Origin: Thermus albus | Lineage (GTDB): Bacteria > Deinococcota > Deinococci > Deinococcales > Thermaceae | Direction of reading: 5' to 3' | Length of the DNA: 64,000 nucleotides | NCBI RefSeq assembly: GCF_022760855.1 | Contig: NZ_JAKTNR010000008.1 | Span: 48,204-112,203 of the forward strand | Part shown: in pieces, positions 57,790-64,000 of the stretch | How the letters are laid out: each line of letters begins with the position of its first letter | Position numbering within the stretch: position 1 is the first letter of the stretch | Translations under genes and position numbers: made by a program | The notes under the pieces: model-generated | What the model was told of the DNA's origin: nothing | The model's input: only the letters and a program-made list of their open reading frames with translations | Database searches by the model: none

Positions 57790-58365
57790 CTATTTTCTCA
57801 GCCAGTCCTCGAGGACCCTTTGGTAGAGGTTAGGGTCCAGGCGGGGGTTTTGGTAAAGCCCCGCCTCCAGCCTTTGCCTTTGGGCCTCAAAGAGGATCAC
57901 CGCTGCCGCCACGCTCACGTTCAGGCTTTGCACCATCCCCAACATGGGGATCTTGATGGCCCCATGGGAAAGGGCTAAGGCTTCCTCGGATACCCCCCAT
58001 TTCTCCGCCCCCAGGAGGATGGCCGTGGGCTGGGTGTAGTCCACCTCCCGGAAGTCTTGGGCATCCTCCCGTAGGGCGGTGGCGTAGATCTTAAAACCCC
58101 TCTCCTTAAGGAAGGCCATGGCCTCCCGGATGCTGGGGTGCACCCTCAGGTAGACCCACTTGTGGCTACCCCCGCTGGTCTCGTTGAAGGTGGGAACCCC
58201 CCCGGTGGGGTTCACCGCATGGGTCTCGAGGACCCCCACGGCGTCACAGCTGCGGAGTATGGCCGAGAGGTTGTGGGGCTTGTGCACGTTTTCCAGCAAA
58301 ACGGTAAGGTCGGGCTGGCGCCTCCTTAGGACCTCCTCAATGCGGCGTCTACGGGCCTCGGTCAC
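57790..58365 (-). CDS. trmH: tRNA (Gm18) 2'-O-methyltransferase TrmH
   Basis: TrmH methylates G18 in the tRNA D-loop, which stabilises tRNA at high temperature. The 191-residue SPOUT protein has motif 1 [19 protein letters not shown] (N32, Arg38), motif 2 [16 protein letters not shown] and motif 3 [20 protein letters not shown]. It is the last gene of the dcd-hisZ-hisG operon and overlaps hisG by 17 bases. Bases 57627-57789 show no gene. Confidence 0.93.
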   Translation of the reverse strand: MTEARRRRIEEVLRRRQPDLTVLLENVHKPHNLSAILRSCDAVGVLETHAVNPTGGVPTFNETSGGSHKWVYLRVHPSIREAMAFLKERGFKIYATALREDAQDFREVDYTQPTAILLGAEKWGVSEEALALSHGAIKIPMLGMVQSLNVSVAAAVILFEAQRQRLEAGLYQNPRLDPNLYQRVLEDWLRK

Positions 58366-58972
58366 GGTTTCTCAGCTTAGCGATGAGGGGCTTTAAAAGC
58401 CAGCGCTTGAGCTTCAGGGCCTGGCGGTTCACGATGAGGCGGGCGGTGGAGTGGGCCAGAACCTCCACCTCCACGAGGCCCGCCGCCTTGAGGGTGGCTC
58501 CGGTCTGGACCACGTCCACCACCGCATCCGCCAGGCCCGTAACCGCCGCCAGCTCAATGTTGCCGGATAGCTCCACCACGTCCGCCACCCAGCCCCGCTC
58601 CTTCAGGAGCCTGTTGGTGAAGGAGGGGTACTTGGTGGCGATGCGGCGGATGGGGGAGGTGTCCCCGGGGCGCCGGATGAGGGAAAGCCGGCAGGCCCCG
58701 AAACCCAGGTCCACGGGCTCAAACAGGTCCCGGCCCGAGTCCAAAAGGATATCCTTGCCCACCACCCCCACCTCGGCGATCCCCAGGTCCACGTAGACGG
58801 GCACATCCTTGTTACGAAGCTCCAGGAGGGCGATTCCCCCTTCCTTGCCGTGGAGGAGGGCCCGCTCGTTTTCTATGGCGGGGAGTTCTAGCCCTGCTTC
58901 GCTTAACGCCTCGTAGGCTTCCCGGAACATCCTTCCCTTGGGCAGGGCGATGGTGAGGGCAAAGCGCTTCAT
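58349..58972 (-). CDS. hisG: ATP phosphoribosyltransferase, short form
   Basis: This 207-residue short HisG lacks the C-terminal regulatory domain and needs HisZ. Motifs are [53 protein letters not shown] and [19 protein letters not shown]. It catalyses the first step of histidine synthesis. ATG overlaps the hisZ stop by 4 bases. Confidence 0.95.
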   Translation of the reverse strand: MKRFALTIALPKGRMFREAYEALSEAGLELPAIENERALLHGKEGGIALLELRNKDVPVYVDLGIAEVGVVGKDILLDSGRDLFEPVDLGFGACRLSLIRRPGDTSPIRRIATKYPSFTNRLLKERGWVADVVELSGNIELAAVTGLADAVVDVVQTGATLKAAGLVEVEVLAHSTARLIVNRQALKLKRWLLKPLIAKLRNRDRGP

Positions 58973-60054
58973 GCCTCCTCCACCTTGAAGACGCGCTCCC
59001 CTTGGGCCAGGTAGCGGATGCCCCGGGCCTTGGCGTAGGCCACCGGGTCTTCCCCATGGAAAAGCTCCACCCGTTTTTCCTTTGCCTGGAGGCGGAGGGC
59101 CTTAAGGTCCAGGGCTAAGACCTCGGGAGATTCCTCCGCCTGGGGGGGCCTCAAGGCCTCCAAGGCCCGCTCCACCCCTATGGCGAAGCCCGCCGCCACC
59201 GGGAGGAGGGCCCCGTCGTACCGGCCGCCTCCCAGAAGGGGCAGGCCGAACCCTGGGGTGTAGGCCCGGAAGAAGATCCCCGAGTAGTACTCGTAGCGCC
59301 GGGCCATGCCCAGGTCCAGGAGCACGGGCCTTTCCAAAAGCTCCAGGGTCCTTTCCAGATCCTCCAGGGCCTTCCTGGCCCGCTCGGGGAGGGGCAGGCG
59401 CTTGGCCTCGGAGAGCACCTCCACCTCCCCGTAGAGGTCGGGGAGGGCCAGGAGGGTACGCCTGGCCTCGAGGGATACGGGGTGGCGGGAGAGGAGCTCG
59501 GTGAGCTCGGGGAGGTTCTTGCGGTGGATGGCCTTTTGCGCCTCCTTCCGGGCCTCTTCCGGTAGGCCCGAGGCCTTAAGCACCTCCCCCACCAGGCTGG
59601 GAAGGCCCACCTCCACCTCCCCTTCCAGGCCCAGGGCCTCGAGGGCGGCGAAGGCCAAGGAGAGGATCTCCGCATCCGCCAAGGGCCCCGTGGCCCCGAT
59701 GAGTTCCAGCCCCACCTGGGTGTACTCCCGGTAGCGGCCCAGCTCCGCATCCCCTTCCCTAAGCCAGAGGGGCCCCGCGTACTGGAAGCGGGTTACCCCT
59801 TCCCCCAGGTGGGACCTTAAGAGCTTGGCCAAGAGGGTGGTGAACTCGCTCCTTAGGGCCAGCACCTCCCCCGTTTTGTCCACCAGCTTGAAGGCCCGTT
59901 CCGCCAGGGGATGGGTGGGGTCGTAGACCTCCAGGGCTGGAAGCTCCACGGGCTCATACCCGTGGCGGAGGAACAGATCCCGGAGCCGGGCCATGAGCTC
60001 GGCCTTGAGCCGGGCCTCCGGGGGGAGGAGGAAGCGGGTACCTTCGGGAATCAT
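58969..60054 (-). CDS. hisZ: ATP phosphoribosyltransferase regulatory subunit
   Basis: The 361-residue HisRS-like protein forms a complex with short HisG and confers histidine control. It has [61 protein letters not shown] and LGGGRYDG, but no anticodon-binding domain. It overlaps genes on both sides. Confidence 0.93.
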   Translation of the reverse strand: MIPEGTRFLLPPEARLKAELMARLRDLFLRHGYEPVELPALEVYDPTHPLAERAFKLVDKTGEVLALRSEFTTLLAKLLRSHLGEGVTRFQYAGPLWLREGDAELGRYREYTQVGLELIGATGPLADAEILSLAFAALEALGLEGEVEVGLPSLVGEVLKASGLPEEARKEAQKAIHRKNLPELTELLSRHPVSLEARRTLLALPDLYGEVEVLSEAKRLPLPERARKALEDLERTLELLERPVLLDLGMARRYEYYSGIFFRAYTPGFGLPLLGGGRYDGALLPVAAGFAIGVERALEALRPPQAEESPEVLALDLKALRLQAKEKRVELFHGEDPVAYAKARGIRYLAQGERVFKVEEA

Positions 60055-60653
60055 TCCTTGACCAGGATCTCCACGCTGAGGATCTTGTCCCGCTCCCTCC
60101 GGGCCCCGGGGCCCTCCGTGGGGGCCAGGCGCCTTACCACCTCCATCCCCTCCACCACCTGGGCGAAGAGGGTGTACTGCCCGGTGAGGTGGGGGGTGGG
60201 GGCCAGGGTGATGAAGAACTGGCTGCCGTTGGAGTTGGGGTCCTGGGTGCGGGCCATGCCCACCATGCCTTCCCGGTCAAAGGCCAGACCCGGGGCGATC
60301 TCCAGGCCAAAGCTGTACCCAGGCCCACCCCGGCCCGTGCCCGTGGGGTCCCCGGTCTGGGCCACGAAGCCGGGGATGACCCGGTGCCACTCCACCGCCT
60401 CAAAGTAGCGGTGGAGGGCCAGGAAGACGAAGGAGTTCACCGTGTTGGGGGCCTCTTTTTCCAGGAGGTCCAGGAGGATGTCCCCCTGGGTGGTCTTGAT
60501 GCGGGCGTAGTAGTCCTTTCCGGGCTCCAAGAGGGCCTCCGGGGCCTTAAAGGAGCGCACCGGGGTTTCCGAAAGGTATGGCAGCGGCTTCATGCTTTCC
60601 CCTTTGCAGGCGCTTAGAAGAAGGAGGAAGAGGAAAAGGGCGCGCACACCCAT
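60051..60653 (-). CDS. Exported cyclophilin-type peptidyl-prolyl isomerase lipoprotein
   Basis: The 200-residue protein has a lipobox (LLSAC, Cys16) and a cyclophilin domain: [37 protein letters not shown] and [19 protein letters not shown]. It speeds folding outside the cytoplasm. It is coupled to hisZ by a 4-base overlap, with no functional link evident. Confidence 0.9.
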   Translation of the reverse strand: MGVRALFLFLLLLSACKGESMKPLPYLSETPVRSFKAPEALLEPGKDYYARIKTTQGDILLDLLEKEAPNTVNSFVFLALHRYFEAVEWHRVIPGFVAQTGDPTGTGRGGPGYSFGLEIAPGLAFDREGMVGMARTQDPNSNGSQFFITLAPTPHLTGQYTLFAQVVEGMEVVRRLAPTEGPGARRERDKILSVEILVKE

Positions 60654-60656
60654 AGC

Positions 60657-61202
60657 CTACACCCGGGGCAGGGTGATGCCCCTTTGGCCCTGGTACTTGC
60701 CCTGGCGGTCCTTGTAGGTGGTCTCGGGCCTTGGGCCCTCTAGGAAAAGGATCTGGACAATGCCCTCGTTGGCGTAAACCTTGGCGGGAAGGGGGGTGGT
60801 GTTGGAGATCTCCAGGGTGACATGCCCTTCCCAGCCAGGTTCCAAGGGGGTTACGTTGGCCACGATGCCGCAACGGGCATAGGTGCTCTTGCCCAAGGCG
60901 ATGGCGATCACGTTTTCCGGCATGCGGATGTACTCCACGCTCCGGGTGAGGGCGAAGGAGTTGGGGGGGATGATGACCTCCTCGCCCTCGTACTCCACGA
61001 AGCTCTTGGGGTCGAAGCCTTTGGGGTCCACCACCGTGGAGAAGACATTGGTGAAGATCTTCCACTCGGGGGCTGCCCTGAGGTCGTAACCGAAGCTAGA
61101 AAGCCCGTAGCTTATGACCCCTTCCCGGACTAGCCTTTCTTCAAAAGGCTCAATCATCCCTCTTTTGGCCATCTCCCGGATCCACCAATCCGGCTTAATC
61201 AT
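60657..61202 (-). CDS. dcd: dCTP deaminase
   Basis: The 181-residue enzyme deaminates dCTP to d[43 protein letters not shown] and [19 protein letters not shown] are diagnostic. TATAGT on the minus strand (61215-61210) ends 7 nt before ATG 61202, giving a leaderless start and ruling out the first in-frame start at 61283. It heads the dcd-ppi-hisZ-hisG-trmH operon. Confidence 0.93.
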   Translation of the reverse strand: MIKPDWWIREMAKRGMIEPFEERLVREGVISYGLSSFGYDLRAAPEWKIFTNVFSTVVDPKGFDPKSFVEYEGEEVIIPPNSFALTRSVEYIRMPENVIAIALGKSTYARCGIVANVTPLEPGWEGHVTLEISNTTPLPAKVYANEGIVQILFLEGPRPETTYKDRQGKYQGQRGITLPRV

Positions 61203-61209
61203 GCCTTCA

Positions 61210-61226
61210 ACTATACCCGCTAGACT
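61210..61226. promoter_or_regulatory. Divergent leaderless promoters of dcd and lipoprotein
   Basis: TATAGT on the minus strand (61215-61210) serves dcd and TAGACT on the plus strand (61221-61226), 6 nt before ATG 61233, serves the lipoprotein. The start codons are 30 bp apart, so both promoters overlap. Confidence 0.55.
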
Positions 61227-61232
61227 GGACCT

Positions 61233-62135
61233 ATGCGAAAGCTCTGGCCCCTCTTCCTCCTCCTGGCCGCCTGCGGCACCCAAGACCCCACGGGGGTGGG
61301 GATGGAGCCTTTGCGCCTCACCAGCACCACCCTGCCCCCCGCCTACCTGGGGGAGGCCTACACCGCCACCTTCAGCGCCGAAGGGGGGGTGCGGCCCTAC
61401 GCCTTTAGCCTGGAGGGCAAGCTCCCCCAGGGCCTCGCCTTCCAGGGGGGGCGGATCACGGGAACCCCCAAGGAAAAGGGCCAGTTCCCCTTAACCCTCA
61501 CGGTGGAGGACGGGGCCAAGAATAGCCGGGTGCAGCGGCTTACCCTTACCGTCTCCGACCCGCCCCCGCCCCGGCTCACCCTGGTGGCCCCGCCCGCCCA
61601 GGTGGAGGGGCCCTTCCTCCTCTTGGGCCGCATAGAGGTGCGGGAGGCCTTGGGGTTTCAGCTGGACCTGCCCCTAAAGGACCTGGTGCCGGACCTTTCT
61701 AGTTTCAAGGCCCTAAGCCCCGTTTACCTCCTGGACTACGACCCTGAGGCAGGTCTTTTGCGGCTGGATATGGCCTTTCTTAGGCCGGTGAAGGACCAGG
61801 AGGCCTTCCGCCTCCTTATCACCCCGCAAAAGCCCCTTACCCCAAGGCTTGCCCCCCGGGTGGTCCTGTACGACAAGGAGGGGAAGGCCATGGGCGAGGC
61901 CCTTAGGCGGGGCAAGCCCTTTGCCGAACTCCTAGGGCTAGCCCAGAACTGGGGTAAGGAGGGGAAGGAGCTTAAAGGGGACCTGAACGGGGACGGTAAG
62001 GTGGAAGGCGCCGACCTCCAGGCCCTGGGCCAGGGCTACTTCCCCAAGGTCACCGCCCCGGTGCCCCCTGGGGGTGCCCCTCCGGCTGGACAGGAAGAGG
62101 CCCCACCTCCACCCCAGGAGCAAGGCTCCCCCTGA
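61233..62135 (+). CDS. Lipoprotein with Ig-like and EF-hand/dockerin-like motifs
   Basis: The 300-residue protein has a lipobox (LLAAC, Cys14), then a putative immunoglobulin-like repeat ([41 protein letters not shown]). A single calcium loop, [20 protein letters not shown], is near 249 and recalls a dockerin half. A Pro/Gln-rich tail ends the protein. It may bind surface polymer; the exact role is unknown. Confidence 0.75.
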   Translation: MRKLWPLFLLLAACGTQDPTGVGMEPLRLTSTTLPPAYLGEAYTATFSAEGGVRPYAFSLEGKLPQGLAFQGGRITGTPKEKGQFPLTLTVEDGAKNSRVQRLTLTVSDPPPPRLTLVAPPAQVEGPFLLLGRIEVREALGFQLDLPLKDLVPDLSSFKALSPVYLLDYDPEAGLLRLDMAFLRPVKDQEAFRLLITPQKPLTPRLAPRVVLYDKEGKAMGEALRRGKPFAELLGLAQNWGKEGKELKGDLNGDGKVEGADLQALGQGYFPKVTAPVPPGGAPPAGQEEAPPPPQEQGSP

Positions 62136-62190
62136 GACCGTGGGGATGGGGCTTGCACGGGGGTTTTAGGCCAGGCAAGGCGGGGTGGTG

Positions 62191-62670
62191 TCACAGGGCC
62201 TTGCGGATGGCCTCGGCGTCTTCCCGGCGAAAGCCATAGAGGGTGACCTCGAGGGTATCCGGGGCCTTCTTGATCTCCGAAAGCATCACCCGGGCCACCT
62301 CCTCCACGGGAAGCCCCCCCACCCCGGTGCCCAAAAGGGGAAAGGCCACCGTCCTTAGCCCTAGCTCCACCGCCTTTTCCAAGGCGCTTCGGGTGGCCTG
62401 GCGCACGGTTTCCAGGCTGGCGGGCTCATCCCCCAAGACGGCGGCATGGATCACGTAGCGAACTCCCAGGTTGCCGGCTCCGGTGACCGCGGCTTCTCCC
62501 ACGCGGATCTTCCCTATACGGTCGCACTCCTCCTGGATGGAGGGGCCCCCTTTCCTTAGGATGGCCCCCGCCACCCCAGCGCCCAGCTTCAAGTGGTTGT
62601 TGGCGGCGTTGACGAGGGCATCCCCCCGGAACTCGGTGATGTCCCCTTCTTGGACACGGATGCGGGCCAT
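62191..62670 (-). CDS. Macro-domain (ADP-ribose-related) protein
   Basis: The 159-residue protein is a single macro domain: [53 protein letters not shown] and [20 protein letters not shown]. It should bind or hydrolyse ADP-ribose derivatives. ATG 62670 gives this compact domain; the frame upstream to 62775 overlaps the divergent gene. Confidence 0.9.
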   Translation of the reverse strand: MARIRVQEGDITEFRGDALVNAANNHLKLGAGVAGAILRKGGPSIQEECDRIGKIRVGEAAVTGAGNLGVRYVIHAAVLGDEPASLETVRQATRSALEKAVELGLRTVAFPLLGTGVGGLPVEEVARVMLSEIKKAPDTLEVTLYGFRREDAEAIRKAL

Positions 62671-62685
62671 GTCCCCATTTTCCCG

Positions 62686-62691
62686 TACAAT
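62686..62691 (+). promoter_or_regulatory. -10 box of the SDR-like gene
   Basis: TACAAT ends 7 nt before ATG 62699. This choice excludes the overlapping ATG 62690 and fits a leaderless message. Confidence 0.5.
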
Positions 62692-62698
62692 GGGCCTG

Positions 62699-63406
62699 AT
62701 GTCACGGGATATCTTGGGCCTCGAGGGGCGGATCGTCATGGTCACGGGAGCCGGCAGGGGCTTCGGCCGGGCCATTGCCCACGGCTACGGGCGCAATGGG
62801 GCCACGGTTATCGCCGTGGACCCCGACGTGGAGATGGCCACCGGCGTGGCCTCGGAGGTGGAGGCCCTGGGGGCCACGGCCATCCCCATTCGGGGCGATA
62901 TGAGTGTGGTGTTGGACGTGACCAGCACCTTTGAAAAGGTGGAGGAACTCTTTGGCCTACTGGATGGCATCGTCCACGTGACCACCGCCGAGAGCAAGAC
63001 CCCCTTCGTGGAGCTTCTGGAGGGGGAGTGGTACGACCTCATGAGCCAAGATGTGAAGTCCAGTCTGTACGTGCTCCAGCAGGGGTTGCGCCACCTGGCC
63101 GGGGGTGGGTTTGTCACCCTGGTGCTACCGCCAGCGGTGCGCATCGAGCCCCATACCCTTTCCGTGCGCCGGGCGGTGGAAGGGCTCATCGAGGGAGTTA
63201 CCCGGACCTTCCCCGGGGTGCGGGTCAACGGGGTGGTGCCCTCCAGGGACCCGGTTTCCGAGCTTTACGACCAGGCCCTGGTCCGGGCGGCCTTGGGCCT
63301 GGGCTCCATGGTTTCCGAGGGGGTTCGCGGGGTGGTGCTGGAGGTGGAGCTTCCCGAGCCTCCCCCATCCCCCGAGATCTACGAGCTTCTTAGGGAAGTG
63401 CCATGA
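62699..63406 (+). CDS. SDR-like protein without the usual catalytic Tyr-Lys
   Basis: The 235-residue protein has an intact Rossmann start ([20 protein letters not shown]) and [10 protein letters not shown]. In the place of the SDR catalytic segment (Ser, then YxxxK) it reads [20 protein letters not shown], with no Tyr-x3-Lys, and NNAG is replaced by VHVTTAE. It therefore seems a non-catalytic or altered dehydrogenase relative. Its stop overlaps nrdR by 4 bases, so the two are co-transcribed. Confidence 0.75.
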   Translation: MSRDILGLEGRIVMVTGAGRGFGRAIAHGYGRNGATVIAVDPDVEMATGVASEVEALGATAIPIRGDMSVVLDVTSTFEKVEELFGLLDGIVHVTTAESKTPFVELLEGEWYDLMSQDVKSSLYVLQQGLRHLAGGGFVTLVLPPAVRIEPHTLSVRRAVEGLIEGVTRTFPGVRVNGVVPSRDPVSELYDQALVRAALGLGSMVSEGVRGVVLEVELPEPPPSPEIYELLREVP

Positions 63407-63864
63407 AGTGCCCTTACTGCGGCCATCCCGATACCCGCGTGGTGGACTCCCGCCCTTCCGACGAGGGGGCAGCCATCCGCCGCCGGCGGGAATGCCCGGC
63501 CTGTGGCCGCCGTTTCACCACCTACGAGCGCACCCAGCTGGAGCCCCTGATGGTCATCAAGCGGGATGGGCGCAAGGAGCCTTTTAACCCAGATAAGCTC
63601 CTGAGGGGGCTCCTCCTGGCCTGCGAAAAGCGCCCCGTGGATCCGGAGGCTCTCCGCCGCTTTGCCTATACCTTTGAGGACCAGGTGACCGGGCCGGAGG
63701 TGTCCTCCGAGGAGATCGGCCTCAAGGCCATGGCCTTTCTGCGCGACCTGGACCATGTAGCCTACATCCGCTTCGCCTCCGTGTACCGGGAGTTTGACTC
63801 GGTGGAGCGCTTCATCGAGGAGATCCGCCGCCTGGGGGGTGTTGACAAGAAGGAGGGGGCTTGA
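63403..63864 (+). CDS. nrdR: Transcriptional repressor NrdR
   Basis: NrdR represses ribonucleotide reductase genes when dATP is high. The 153-residue protein has the zinc ribbon CPYC...CPAC, RRFTTYER, and an ATP-cone (VIKRDGRKEPFNPDKLLRGL to VAYIRFASVYREF). The rRNA promoter overlaps its 3' end. Confidence 0.95.
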   Translation: MKCPYCGHPDTRVVDSRPSDEGAAIRRRRECPACGRRFTTYERTQLEPLMVIKRDGRKEPFNPDKLLRGLLLACEKRPVDPEALRRFAYTFEDQVTGPEVSSEEIGLKAMAFLRDLDHVAYIRFASVYREFDSVERFIEEIRRLGGVDKKEGA

Positions 63865-63870
63865 TAGCAT
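63842..63870 (+). promoter_or_regulatory. 16S rRNA promoter
   Basis: TTGACA (63842-63847), 17 bp and TAGCAT (63865-63870) form an almost perfect promoter inside the end of nrdR. Transcription should start near 63877. A GGGC-GAAA-GCCC hairpin (63885-63896) in the leader may be boxB-like. Confidence 0.85.
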
Positions 63871-63946
63871 AGCTTTTGCTGCGCGGGCGAAAGCCCAAGC
63901 AGGGGGATCTTGAAAAGGGGAGAGCAGAGGCTAACACCAAGCCAAT

Positions 63947-63964
63947 AACGCCTTTAGGCGTTTT

Positions 63965-63967
<3 letters not shown>
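63947..63967 (+). terminator. Terminator-like hairpin in the 16S leader
   Basis: AACGCC (63947-63952) and GGCGTT (63957-63962) pair with loop TTTA and are followed by TTTTT, the form of an intrinsic terminator. It touches the mature 16S 5' end. Antitermination factors or RNA processing must let transcription pass. Confidence 0.65.

Positions 63968-64000
<33 letters not shown>

Overview
The window comes from a Thermus chromosome. It is uniformly G+C-rich, many host genes have a -10 hexamer only 6-8 nt before the start codon (leaderless transcripts), the host proteins are of Thermus type (302-residue manganese catalase, HisG/HisZ pair, TtuC-like E1 enzyme, TrmH), and the last bases are the 5' end of a 16S rRNA gene with the Thermus leader. 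The species cannot be fixed from this alone.

Bases 1 to about 31,833 are a long-tailed (siphovirus-type) prophage whose left end lies outside the window. A leftward lysogeny module (LexA/CI-like repressor, an AT-rich exported protein, tyrosine integrase) is separated by operators and back-to-back promoters from the rightward lytic genes: Cro-like and excisionase-like regulators, small early proteins, a replication block (primase-like protein, an initiator that carries iterons inside its own gene, a UvrD-like helicase, a RusA-like resolvase), terminase, portal, head morphogenesis, scaffold, capsid, connectors, tail tube, tail chaperones joined by a -1 frameshift, a 1336-residue tape measure, tail-tip and fibre proteins, and lysis genes (coiled-coil/TM protein, M23 endolysin, holin-like protein). 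A short leftward operon and a degenerate exported-protein locus follow. The prophage ends at the 3' part of a tRNA gene (attR) with its terminator.

From 31,878 on the sequence is host. A leftward cluster (lipoprotein, TPR protein, WecB/TagA-type transferase, DUF3866-like protein) lies back to back with thiL. Then come hisC-hisB-hisH, a PfkB sugar kinase, a PaaK-like ligase, purE-purK, the bicarbonate transporter pair SbtA/SbtB, DedA, a TerC-type exporter behind a yybP-ykoY (Mn2+) riboswitch, a SufT-like protein, RDD and SppA membrane proteins, an RlmI-type rRNA methyltransferase, citrate synthase, a TtuC/MoeB-like E1 enzyme, a hexapeptide acyltransferase, era, dprA, Mn catalase divergent from OxyR, ilvE, the five-gene operon dcd-cyclophilin-hisZ-hisG-trmH, an Ig/EF-hand lipoprotein, a macro-domain protein, an SDR-like protein, nrdR and the 16S rRNA gene.

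The most interesting structures are the iteron array inside the initiator gene, the GGGAAAC slippery site in the tail chaperone gene, phage promoters that copy the host rRNA promoter (TTGACA/T, 17 bp, TAGCAT), the operators of the immunity region, and the manganese riboswitch. No stretch longer than 300 bases lacks a gene.
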